In this document: one piece after another, positions 35,008 through 43,521 of the stretch
How positions within the stretch are numbered: the first letter of the stretch is position 1
How the letters are laid out: each line of letters starts with the position of its first letter
DNA from: Gammaproteobacteria bacterium
GTDB lineage: Bacteria; Pseudomonadota; Gammaproteobacteria; Pseudomonadales; Halieaceae
Direction: 5' to 3'
Length of the DNA: 60,445 bases
Assembly (NCBI GenBank): GCA_024686215.1
Contig: JAIBDN010000008.1
Span: forward strand, 1-60,445
Program-made: the position numbers and the translations under genes
The notes under the pieces: generated by a model
Databases searched by the model: none
The model's input: the letters and a program-made list of their open reading frames with translations, nothing else
Told to the model about the DNA's origin: nothing

Positions 35008-38000
35008 CTATTTTTCCAGGCTGGCGAGGGTCGCTGTTACCTCTGACAATATCTTTGGTCGGGCGATGCCCCATCCCTGCAGGTAATCGACGCCGATTTC
35101 CTTGAGCTTTTCGATGATTTCGTCGTTTTCTACGGATTCCGCTATGGTCTCCTGTCCGAGGAAATGCGCCAGGTCATTTATGGAGCGGGCCATGGCATAG
35201 TCATTGCGGTTTTTATGGATGCCGGTAACGAATACGCCATCAATTTTTACATAATCAACGGGTAGTTCGCGCAAGTAATTGTGGCTGGCCAACCCGGTGC
35301 CGAAGTCGTCAATGGAGAACTTGCAACCAATATTGCGGAAAGCGCGCACAAAGTCAGCAGCCTTGACCAGGTTGGAAATGGTGCCGGTTTCGGTGATTTC
35401 AAAACACAATCGATTAGTGCCTACACCAAATTCTGAAATCTGCTCCAGCAAATAATCCATGAAAGCGTCGTCAGTGACACTGGTTCCGGAAAGGTTGATT
35501 GCCAGGTGTGGCACTACTTTCTGTGCATCCATTAACTCGCTGATCCAGCTGAAGGCCTCACGCACCACCCAGCGATCGACCATTGACATAAAGCCATACT
35601 TTTCGGCGTTGAGAATAAAATCAGATGGCGATGACAAGCTGCCATCTTTATTTTTCAGGCCAAGTAATAGTTCGAAATGCAGGGTGGTTTCACCATTACC
35701 ATCGACGGCACTTTTTACAATCGGCTGTGCCCTTAGAACGAAGCGCTCAGTAGCCAGCGCATTTTCCAGGTCTTCGCGGGTGCGTGTTTTTTCCTCGCGG
35801 TATTGACCAGCTTCGGCTTGTCGTTCTTCAAATGCTTTAACCTGATTGCGGCCCTGCTCCTTGGCGTGATGCATTGCCGATCGCGCTTGCTCCAGAATTT
35901 TCTCCACTTGGCCGCTGTGCTCCAGGATAGGAGCCAAACCAATGGATACAGTGAAGCTGACGTTTTCTCCTTCAATGTCGACACTACTGCTTGCTATGTC
36001 TGTGCGAATTTTCTCAGCCATCTGCAGTGCTTCAGCCATATTTCTATCGAGTAACAGAACGGCGAATTCATCGCCCTCGATGCGTGCGGAGGAGTATTTC
36101 TTACCGTGTAACTGCGCAAGAAGCTTGGCAAATTCGAGTAATACCTGGTCGCCGTTCAGTCGATCGTAGACCTCGTTCACCAGGCTGAACTGGTCTATGT
36201 TGATGAACAGTACGGCGTGCTGTGATTGCCTGGTCATGGCGTGGCGCGAAGCCCGCTGCATCTGGTCCAGGAAGGTCTCGCGATTTATAAGTTTGGTAAG
36301 CGAGTCGTGGTTGCGGGCAAAGCTCAGAGTCTTTTGCACATGTTCCAGGGTGTGGTACATGCTCTTGTCGACCACCGACAGCTTGTCCGCTGGCGCCGGG
36401 GGTTGAACTCCGCGGCTCAATTGACGGGCCAGTTTAATGGCGCTTAGGTCAGCGACCTTCTGTCCGCGCTCGTTGACAAAGATGTAGCGGTCTTTCTGCT
36501 CACTGACCCAGGCCAGTTGCATACGCTTTTTTTGGCCATCCCTGGCGCGGTAGGTCAGCCAGCTGCTCAGGTCCAACTGCTCCACCCGGTTAACCCAGCG
36601 GCGCAAGCGGGGTAGGTCTTCAATTTTAGCGCGTAATTCGGCAGCCTCAGGCTTTACTCCGGCAAATTCATCACTGATGGCCGCGGATTCTACTTCGCGC
36701 TGGCCGGCAAAAATATCGCGCAGTTCGTCCAGCACTGATTCATAACCGATATTGGTCGGTAAGGCGGCAGAAATCTGTTGTTCCACCATATCGATCAGCG
36801 GCTCGGCTTCCAGACCACGCTGCATGATCATGTCTTCCCCAAGGTCGCCCTGTTGCTGCTGTGTCAGCCAGGTACTGAGCAGATCAAGGGTTTTCAGATG
36901 CTCCGTCCAGTCTTTGCTGTCGGGGCCTTCCTTGACGTGGGTGAGTATCAATAGATCGCGCCAGCCACTGTCCACCAGGTCCATTAGCACCCGCGGTGCC
37001 ATAGGTGGTTGCAGGCGTGAACTGATGACTTTTCCCACCGCTTGCTTGGCTTTTTGCAGTTTTTCCTGTCCCTCCTGGGTGCGCACCACGCGCTCAATAT
37101 TGCGCGACAGGGCACGTTCCTGCTGCGCCGCCAGCTTGTCTATTTTTTCCAGGGCTAACTCGAATACGGAGCTGTCGCTCTCATAGTCCGCGACAATCTC
37201 GTCGACAATACCGCTAATTCTTCCCTCCAGTGCTTTATTGGGGAAGTTGGCTGATGTTGCCAGTTGTGAAAGCTTGTCTACGACGGTGCGGGCTGAGTGA
37301 CTGCGATCGACGAAAAAGCGCGGGTCCAGTAAGGCCAGCTTGGCCAGGGGGATTTGCAAGTTGCCCAGAGCGGGTTGCATTTCCGAGCTCACGTCCAGCT
37401 GTGATTTGATGGTGCCAAACAGGTTGTCTACCATATCCAGTTGGTCAAGACTCTCGGCGGTAAGGCCGCTGGAGTCTCGCAGGCTGCCGATCTGCTCTTT
37501 GTTACTGGCCAGGTATTGGCGCAGTGAGTCGCTTTGCTGTACGTCTGCGCGGACTTGTGAATCCCGCTGCAGGGACCCCAGAGCCCTGGCGATGGCATCG
37601 GCATCGGCCAGGCGCCGTTGGTCCAGGTCTGCGCTGGGCACGGTGGCGCCATCCCAGGTGCCGCTCACCGGCACGCCGCTGGCGATATTTTCGCCGTCCG
37701 CCATACCCTCTGCTTCACGTTTGAAGTTGAGTGCATCTATTACCGAGCGGTAGAGGTTTTCCGGATTAAAGTGTCCCACCGTCGTGGCCATCTTTTCGCC
37801 CAGTTGGCGGTGTGCCTCGTCCAGTGCCGGGCTCTGTGCGTCAGCCGCCAGCTTCTCTATTGGCTTTTCGGCGGGTTTGAGTTTCTGCTGCGCTCGTCGC
37901 GCTTGTCTTCTCGTTTTCAGCAGGGAGCCCTTCAGTCGGATTTCTTCCTCCAGGCCGGGATCAACATTGTGTTTTTCCAGCCCCTCATTGATGGGCTCAT

Positions 38001-38955
38001 AGTAATCCTGCAGTTTGCTTATGAAGTGCTTGGCAAAATAATCCAGTATGTGAGAAGTAACATCACGCGGCATTTCGTGCTTTTTCATGGTGGCCTGGAA
38101 CGCGCGGCATAACTGGCGCACATGAACCGGCAGGCGCACTTTATTGGGATCGGCGTCGATCAGTGTGGCCAGTCGAATCAGCAGAGCTTCCAGTGTGATC
38201 TTGTTAAGCTCCTCACCCAGGGTGACCATGCTATCGATGGCCAGGTAGTCCTCAAACTCCTTGATGTCGATGAGATCCAGTTCATCCGCACCTCCAATAT
38301 TATTTCGCCACAGCTGATCCTCGTCCACCTCAGGCGTCAAGTCCTGGTATAGGGTTTCAATCTGCTCGAGCATATCGCGGATAATTTGCTTGGCGTTGCG
38401 CTGTACCTTGACGGACGCCTCGTAGTGCGGGTTTTCGCCCGCTTTGGCCGGCTTGATCCGTGAGGAGAGGTCCAGCAGGTAGCCGGTCAGTTCGCCGAGG
38501 AAATGCTGCAGGGTTTTGTCCAGCTGCTCCAGGCTGTAGTCTTTTAGAGCGACTAATAGTTCGGTGTACTGTGCAGTTGCGCCGGTCAGTGGCGTTGCCT
38601 TGACCGCGATGCTGGGCGGGGTGGCACTGTCAACGATTTCCCGGTAGCGACGTGCGGTAGCGCCACTGGGATCGGCGAATTCCAGCGTGATGCTGTCGCC
38701 AGCTATGCGTGTAAGGGTGACCGGGGATATATCAGGGGGCTGCTTGTAGGAATCCGGGTGGTCCAGTGACAGGGTTGCCACCATGCCCGGTCTCAGGCTG
38801 ACCTTGCCGCCGGAACTCGGACCCTGCAGCAAACGGCTGCCGCACAACTGCAGGCTGCCGTCCTTTAAGGAGGACAACCCACCGCAAACGCGAATCGAAT
38901 CTTGCAGATCCAGAGTGGCGGAAAAGGCAAGGTTCTGTGCGAGTGCGTCGGGCAT
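35008..38955 (-). CDS. Large DUF1631-GGDEF-EAL cyclic-di-GMP protein
   Basis: A 1315-residue soluble protein. Residues 1-110 are beta-rich and may be PilZ-like; about 130-750 is a helical region resembling DUF1631; about 760-860 is a linker with a second PilZ-like beta stretch (RMQLAWVSEQKDRYIFVNERGQKVADLS); about 890-1045 is a GGDEF domain with motif EGDEF; about 1060-1310 is an EAL domain. In the EAL part the motif is ELL and its usual Arg is Gly, but NLS, the EITE glutamate, DDFGTG, KIDG, AESVE and QGWGIA are kept. It could therefore be a weak phosphodiesterase or a c-di-GMP receptor. Activity is not predictable from sequence. Confidence 0.85.
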   Translation of the reverse strand: MPDALAQNLAFSATLDLQDSIRVCGGLSSLKDGSLQLCGSRLLQGPSSGGKVSLRPGMVATLSLDHPDSYKQPPDISPVTLTRIAGDSITLEFADPSGATARRYREIVDSATPPSIAVKATPLTGATAQYTELLVALKDYSLEQLDKTLQHFLGELTGYLLDLSSRIKPAKAGENPHYEASVKVQRNAKQIIRDMLEQIETLYQDLTPEVDEDQLWRNNIGGADELDLIDIKEFEDYLAIDSMVTLGEELNKITLEALLIRLATLIDADPNKVRLPVHVRQLCRAFQATMKKHEMPRDVTSHILDYFAKHFISKLQDYYEPINEGLEKHNVDPGLEEEIRLKGSLLKTRRQARRAQQKLKPAEKPIEKLAADAQSPALDEAHRQLGEKMATTVGHFNPENLYRSVIDALNFKREAEGMADGENIASGVPVSGTWDGATVPSADLDQRRLADADAIARALGSLQRDSQVRADVQQSDSLRQYLASNKEQIGSLRDSSGLTAESLDQLDMVDNLFGTIKSQLDVSSEMQPALGNLQIPLAKLALLDPRFFVDRSHSARTVVDKLSQLATSANFPNKALEGRISGIVDEIVADYESDSSVFELALEKIDKLAAQQERALSRNIERVVRTQEGQEKLQKAKQAVGKVISSRLQPPMAPRVLMDLVDSGWRDLLILTHVKEGPDSKDWTEHLKTLDLLSTWLTQQQQGDLGEDMIMQRGLEAEPLIDMVEQQISAALPTNIGYESVLDELRDIFAGQREVESAAISDEFAGVKPEAAELRAKIEDLPRLRRWVNRVEQLDLSSWLTYRARDGQKKRMQLAWVSEQKDRYIFVNERGQKVADLSAIKLARQLSRGVQPPAPADKLSVVDKSMYHTLEHVQKTLSFARNHDSLTKLINRETFLDQMQRASRHAMTRQSQHAVLFINIDQFSLVNEVYDRLNGDQVLLEFAKLLAQLHGKKYSSARIEGDEFAVLLLDRNMAEALQMAEKIRTDIASSSVDIEGENVSFTVSIGLAPILEHSGQVEKILEQARSAMHHAKEQGRNQVKAFEERQAEAGQYREEKTRTREDLENALATERFVLRAQPIVKSAVDGNGETTLHFELLLGLKNKDGSLSSPSDFILNAEKYGFMSMVDRWVVREAFSWISELMDAQKVVPHLAINLSGTSVTDDAFMDYLLEQISEFGVGTNRLCFEITETGTISNLVKAADFVRAFRNIGCKFSIDDFGTGLASHNYLRELPVDYVKIDGVFVTGIHKNRNDYAMARSINDLAHFLGQETIAESVENDEIIEKLKEIGVDYLQGWGIARPKILSEVTATLASLEK

Positions 38956-39023
38956 TTCATCTCTGTGAGCAAGTGACAGGGGCTGACCAAGCGTCCTTTA
39001 TTCTAGCCGATGCCAGGGCGTCC

Positions 39024-39051
39024 AGTATACCCCGATATTTAGCCTGGACAA
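39024..39051 (-). promoter_or_regulatory. Candidate sigma-70 promoter for the DUF1631-GGDEF-EAL gene
   Basis: On the minus strand TTGTCC (complement of 39046-39051), a 16-base spacer and TATACT (complement of 39024-39029). Start near 39017, about 62 bases before ATG 38955. Confidence 0.5.
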
Positions 39052-39082
39052 ACTGGTGACGGCCCTGAAAGAGTGAATGCAG

Positions 39083-41068
39083 CTAATTTTTCGGCAAGCT
39101 GTAGGCAATAATGGCATCGCCAGGTTGGGACCAGCCGTGACCGCCAGCGGCAATCAACACGAATTGCCTGCCACCTTGTGTCGCTCGATAAGTAATAGGC
39201 GTGGCATTGCCGGTATACGGCAGTTGCGTGCGCCACAGTTCCTCGCCACTGGCAGCGTCAAATGCCCGGAAATAACTGTCGGTGGTCGCGCCTATAAACA
39301 GGAGGCCACCGGCTGTGCTGAGTGGTCCGCCAGTATTGGGTGCGCCTGTTTCCAGCCACAATGGCCAGGGTGCTTGTCCCCGGGTGGTGCCCAATGGCCG
39401 GCGCCACAAGATATCGCCACTATCGAGATTGACAGCGGTGAGCGAACCCCAGGGTCTGGGGTTGCAAGGTGCGCCCAGTGGCGAGAGTAAAGGGAAACGT
39501 CTCACGCCGTAGGGGCTGCCTGCCATTGGGTAGTGCTCCAGTGGGTAGCCCGCCTGCGGGTTAAGAGTGTCATAGTCTTTGCGCGGCAGTAGTTGCACCA
39601 CCGAGGCCATGTGCATCTGGTTGACAAACAGAGTGCGTGATCGAGGGTCTATGCTCACACCGCCCCAGTTAATACCACCGGTAGTGGCGGGATACAGCAC
39701 ACTGCCGTCCAGCGTTGGCGGCGTAAAAATACCGTCGGAGCGATAGCGTGCCAGCTCTTTTTGGCAGGCCTTGCGATCAAAATAGGCAAAGCCATCCATA
39801 TCCTCTTTGCCCAGCCGGGCTGGCAGGTGTAAAGGCGCCGGGTGTGTGGGAAAAGGCTGGGTGGGCGACAGTTGCTCCCCGGGAACACCTTCTTGCGGTA
39901 CGCGACGCTCCTCGATCGGGTAGAGCGCAGCACCAGTCAGTCGGTCCAGCAGAAAGATGTGGCCCATCTTGGTAGCTTGTGCCAACCCCAGCCGTTTTGC
40001 GCCACCATCTGCGGCGGGGATATCCACCAGGGTGGGTTGGGAGGCAACATCATAGTCCCATACATCGTGGTGTACGGTCTGGAAATGCCAGCGCAGGACG
40101 CCGTTGGACGCATCCAGTGCGACCACAGAAGACCCGTAGAAGTCGATGCCGTCCCGGTCGCCGCCGTACAGGTCTGGCGCTGGATTACCTGTGGGTACGT
40201 AGACCAGTCCGGCCTTGGGATCCCCCGAGATGGGCGCCCAGACATTGGGTGTGCCCAGGTGATAACGCGTGTTGCCCGAGTCGTCGCTATGCCGCTTGCG
40301 GTAATCCTCGCTGATCGGTTCCCAGGCCCATATGAGCTCGCCGCTGCGCACATCGAATGCCCTGACGACGCCACTGGGTACGTCGCTGCGTTCATTATCC
40401 GGAACCATCGCGCCTACCACGGCCACGTTATCTATGATGTAGGGAGGGGAGGTGGGGTAATACTCCCAGCTGCGCGCTCCATCTATGCCCTCCTTGAGCG
40501 CCACCCGGCCGCGCTCACCGAAATCTGCACAGAGCTTGCCGGTGGTAGCGTCCAGGGCGATTAATTGCGCGTCGCGGGTGCCATACAGAATCCTTTTGCT
40601 GCAATTATCCTGCTTCCCTGACGGGTCCTGCCACATCGATACACCGCGACAGACAGCGGGATACATCCCACTGCGCTTGTTTTGCACCTGGGGATCGAAC
40701 ACCCAGCGCTGGGCGCCGGTTTCTGCATCCAGCGCGAACACCCGCCCGAACGGCGTGCAGTAATACAGGGTATTGTCGGCCACCAGGGGGGTTACTTGCA
40801 GCGAGGTGAATGCCCAGTCCCCGGTGCCATCGGAAAAGTCACCGGAGCGATGCGTCCAGGCCACTTCCAGCTGGCGGACGTTGTCGCGATTGATTTCTTG
40901 CAGCGGCGAATAGCGCGCCGCATTTTCGCCGCCGTAGGCCAGCCATTCACTTGGTGGGCTTGGGTCTGCGCTGCTTGCATCCAGTGAATTGCTATTCTTG
41001 CAGCCTCCACTGATGGCCATGATCAGGCTCAATGGTACGAGGCCGGACGCGAGGCTACGGAGCATCAT
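39083..41068 (-). CDS. PQQ-dependent dehydrogenase, Gcd-like catalytic domain as a lipoprotein
   Basis: A 661-residue quinoprotein with an eight-bladed propeller. Characteristic stretches of the glucose/quinate/shikimate PQQ dehydrogenase family are seen: GTPNVWAPISGDP, VYVPTGNPAPDLYGG, TVHHDVWDYDVASQPTLVDIP and ERRVPQEGVPGEQLSPTQPFP. Instead of the five N-terminal membrane helices of membrane glucose dehydrogenase there is a lipoprotein signal with lipobox S-G-G-C at Cys23. It would oxidise an alcohol, sugar or polyol in the periplasm. The acceptor is unclear as the usual quinone-side membrane domain is absent. Start overlaps the upstream SDR stop by 4 bases. No PQQ synthesis gene is in the window. 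Confidence 0.9.
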   Translation of the reverse strand: MMLRSLASGLVPLSLIMAISGGCKNSNSLDASSADPSPPSEWLAYGGENAARYSPLQEINRDNVRQLEVAWTHRSGDFSDGTGDWAFTSLQVTPLVADNTLYYCTPFGRVFALDAETGAQRWVFDPQVQNKRSGMYPAVCRGVSMWQDPSGKQDNCSKRILYGTRDAQLIALDATTGKLCADFGERGRVALKEGIDGARSWEYYPTSPPYIIDNVAVVGAMVPDNERSDVPSGVVRAFDVRSGELIWAWEPISEDYRKRHSDDSGNTRYHLGTPNVWAPISGDPKAGLVYVPTGNPAPDLYGGDRDGIDFYGSSVVALDASNGVLRWHFQTVHHDVWDYDVASQPTLVDIPAADGGAKRLGLAQATKMGHIFLLDRLTGAALYPIEERRVPQEGVPGEQLSPTQPFPTHPAPLHLPARLGKEDMDGFAYFDRKACQKELARYRSDGIFTPPTLDGSVLYPATTGGINWGGVSIDPRSRTLFVNQMHMASVVQLLPRKDYDTLNPQAGYPLEHYPMAGSPYGVRRFPLLSPLGAPCNPRPWGSLTAVNLDSGDILWRRPLGTTRGQAPWPLWLETGAPNTGGPLSTAGGLLFIGATTDSYFRAFDAASGEELWRTQLPYTGNATPITYRATQGGRQFVLIAAGGHGWSQPGDAIIAYSLPKN

Positions 41069-41841
41069 GGCGCAACGTTAGCTGCGTCCAGAAAGACTGG
41101 CTTCTCGCCACCGCCATGCACCGCGAAACTGGTTCCGCTGACATACGAGGCGAGCGGGGAGGCAAGGAACAGACAGGCATCACCAATGTCGCCAGGCAGG
41201 GCCATACGCCCCAATGGGATAGTGGCACCGACCGCGGCAATGCCCGCGTCGTCGCCATAGTGCAGGTGAGCCTGCTCGGTTTCAGTTAGCCCCACGACTA
41301 CCGCATTGACGCGCACCTTGGGCGCCCATTCCACCGCCAGGGACGAACCCAGGTTGACCAGGCCCGCTTTGGCTGCGCCATAGGCCGCTGTTCCCGGTGA
41401 GGGTCGCAGAGTACTGACACTGGCGATATTGATGATGCTGCCGCCTTCCTCCTGTTGCTGCATCGCACGGTTTGCGACCTGGCTGAAATTTAACGGTGCA
41501 ATCAGGTTGAGTCGGATAATGGACTCTGAAAAACGTGGAGATGCCGTCGCTGCATCGGCGTAGGGGGCACCCCCGGCATTGTTGATCAGCACGTCCAGAC
41601 GACCGAAACGCTCCATTACCAGGTTGACACAGGCTTCGATTTGTTCGAAATCACGCACATCGCAAGCGTAGAAATGCGCCTCGCGATCATCACTGCTGGG
41701 CACGCAGTCCGGCTTTGAGCGACCGCATATAGCGACCTCGGCGCCGGCTGTCAGGAAGGATTCACTGATACCTTTACCAATGCCTTTACCGCCGCCGGTG
41801 ACCAGCACCACTTTGCCGCTGAAATCCAGGGGGTTGTCCAT
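41065..41841 (-). CDS. SDR family oxidoreductase
   Basis: A 258-residue classical short-chain dehydrogenase. Seen: TGGGKGIG near 15-22, INNAGGAPYAD near 86-96, the catalytic serine in INIASVSTL and YGAAK near 153-157, and the C-terminal SGTSFAVHGGGEKP, typical of mycobacterial-type SDRs. It is translationally coupled (ATGATG overlap) to the PQQ dehydrogenase, so the two may act on the same alcohol/ketone or on sequential steps. It is divergent from the F420 operon, with a 229-base shared region. NAD(P) preference is not certain. Confidence 0.9.
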   Translation of the reverse strand: MDNPLDFSGKVVLVTGGGKGIGKGISESFLTAGAEVAICGRSKPDCVPSSDDREAHFYACDVRDFEQIEACVNLVMERFGRLDVLINNAGGAPYADAATASPRFSESIIRLNLIAPLNFSQVANRAMQQQEEGGSIINIASVSTLRPSPGTAAYGAAKAGLVNLGSSLAVEWAPKVRVNAVVVGLTETEQAHLHYGDDAGIAAVGATIPLGRMALPGDIGDACLFLASPLASYVSGTSFAVHGGGEKPVFLDAANVAP

Positions 41842-42014
41842 ATAGTTTGACTCCTAGTGCCTCATCTCGTACTTGCTGGTACATGCTATGCCCTCGCGCT
41901 TGTGATCAACCTGCGATTTACATACCATGCCTGCGAGATACGCATCCTAACCGAATTCCAAAAGGCTTGATATTGCGGCTGGGTATCACTACGCGAAGAC
42001 ACGGGACAATCAGC

Positions 42015-42040
42015 GATCAGTCGCATTAAGTGAACTGATC
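42015..42040. promoter_or_regulatory. Inverted repeat upstream of the F420 operon
   Basis: GATCAGT at 42015-42021 and ACTGATC at 42034-42040 form a 7-bp inverted repeat with a 12-base centre, 30 bases before npdG. A GATC...CGCATT pattern is also repeated directly across it. It is a plausible operator, but I cannot assign a regulator and found no strong promoter here. Confidence 0.35.
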
Positions 42041-42070
42041 CGCATTCACGATTTATCAGGAATAGAAGTT

Positions 42071-42754
42071 ATGACAACAGAAAGCTTACCTGTACTGGCT
42101 ATTTTGGGTGGTACTGGGGATTTGGGCACGGGTTTGGCCAGGCGCTGGGCGCAGGCGGGCTATCAGGTGATTATTGGCTCGCGCACGCAGGAAAAAGCGG
42201 AGGCCGCGGTCAACGACTTGCGCGAGGTCATGGCTGAGCGTGGGGTGGGGCAAGTGACAGTGCAGGCCCTGGAGAATCTGGCGGCGGCAGAAGCAGCCGA
42301 TATCGTGACCATTACCGTTCCCTTCAGTCACCAGGCGAGCACCCTGGAGCTGGTAAAGCCAGCCCTGCAAGGTAAGATCCTGATTGACGTAACCGTGCCC
42401 TTGGTGCCGCCCAAAGTTGCCCGGGTGCAGTTGCCTGCGGCAGGCAGCGCGGGACAAATCGCCCAGGAGATACTGGGCGAGGACGTGGCTGTGGTTTCTG
42501 CTTTTCAGAATGTGGCTGCTGCGCACCTGCAAGAGGGCCGGGGTGTGGATTGCGACGTGCTGGTCAGTGGTAACAAAAAAGTCGCCCGTGCAGAGGTTAT
42601 CAAGCTCGTTGAAGCGGCTGGAATGCGCGGTTTTCACGCCGGCATGATTAACAATGCCGCAGCGGCTGAGGCTTTGACCTCGGTGTTGATTACGATCAAC
42701 AAACAGTATGGCTGTCACGCGGGAATCACCATCAGCGGGCTGGATAATGGCTGA
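42071..42754 (+). CDS. npdG: F420H2:NADP+ oxidoreductase (NpdG)
   Basis: A 227-residue protein of the F420-dependent NADP reductase family. The N terminus has ILGGTGDLGTGLARRWAQAGYQVIIGSRTQEKA (about 9-41), the NADP-binding Rossmann motif with GSR as phosphate-binding loop; VTITVPFSHQ near 77 and DVTVPLVPP near 101-109 match Fno/NpdG. It exchanges hydride between NADPH and F420, charging the cofactor made by the genes that follow. It is the first gene of a plus-strand operon and its stop shares a base with the cofE start (TGATG). SD AGGAATAGAAG precedes ATG 42071. Confidence 0.9.
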   Translation: MTTESLPVLAILGGTGDLGTGLARRWAQAGYQVIIGSRTQEKAEAAVNDLREVMAERGVGQVTVQALENLAAAEAADIVTITVPFSHQASTLELVKPALQGKILIDVTVPLVPPKVARVQLPAAGSAGQIAQEILGEDVAVVSAFQNVAAAHLQEGRGVDCDVLVSGNKKVARAEVIKLVEAAGMRGFHAGMINNAAAAEALTSVLITINKQYGCHAGITISGLDNG

Positions 42755-43521
42755 TGGCAAAGCGCCTGGAACTGATTCCGCTAGAGGGTTTTCCCCTGGT
42801 TGAACCGGGGGATGATCTTGCCCTGCAGATAGCCGACAGCCTCAGCCAAAACGGACTAACATTGTGCCCGGGTGATGTGCTGGTGATCGCCCAGAAAGTG
42901 GTTTCCAAGGCGGAAGATCGCTATGTCAACCTGGCGGATGTGGTGCCCGGAGAAAATGCACTGAAGCTGGCAGCAACAGCGGATAAAGACCCACGGCAGG
43001 TGCAATTGGTGTTGGACGAGAGTGTCGAAGTGGTGCGTGTCAGGCCTGGTGTAATTGTTGTTGAGCACCGTCAGGGCTATGTGCTGGCCAATGCCGGTAT
43101 CGATAAATCCAATATAGAGAGAGACCCCGAGAACCCGCGGGTGCTGTTACTTCCGCTAGATGCGGATGCCTCTGCCAATACACTGCGCAGCGCGCTGGCT
43201 GAATTATGTGGCACGGCGCCACAGGTCATCATCAACGATAGCCTGGGGCGGGCCTGGCGTAATGGCACGGTGGGTGTGGCCATTGGCTGTGCCGGCATAG
43301 ACCCATTACATACACAGATAGGGGACAGTGATTTGTTTGGCAATGTACTGGAAGTGACTGAGCCCGCCGTCGCCGACGAGTTGGCCGCTGCGGCCTCCCT
43401 GGTAATGGGCCAGGCCAGTGAGGCTTGCCCTGTCGTGCTGGCGCGCGGCGCGTCCCTGCGCGAGGCCGCAGGTGGCTCGCAGCGACTGATTCGTGATAAA
43501 GCCCTGGATATGTTCCGCTAA
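42754..43521 (+). CDS. cofE: Coenzyme F420-0:L-glutamate ligase
   Basis: A 255-residue GTP-dependent ligase that adds gamma-linked glutamates to F420-0. Family marks: IAQKVVSKAEDR near 46-57, GVIVVEHRQGYVLANAGIDKSN near 93-114, and INDSLGRAWRNGTVGVAIGCAG near 155-176. It ends where single-domain CofE proteins end; the C-terminal nitroreductase-like domain of actinobacterial FbiB, which reduces dehydro-F420, is absent. It overlaps npdG and cofD by one base each, so translation is tightly coupled. Confidence 0.93.
   Translation: MAKRLELIPLEGFPLVEPGDDLALQIADSLSQNGLTLCPGDVLVIAQKVVSKAEDRYVNLADVVPGENALKLAATADKDPRQVQLVLDESVEVVRVRPGVIVVEHRQGYVLANAGIDKSNIERDPENPRVLLLPLDADASANTLRSALAELCGTAPQVIINDSLGRAWRNGTVGVAIGCAGIDPLHTQIGDSDLFGNVLEVTEPAVADELAAAASLVMGQASEACPVVLARGASLREAAGGSQRLIRDKALDMFR

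Noticed and set aside
42086..42760. Open frame of 224 codons antisense to npdG
   Set aside because: The plus strand encodes a clear NADP-binding NpdG in an operon. The minus product has a low-complexity His/Gln/Arg-rich composition and no domain.
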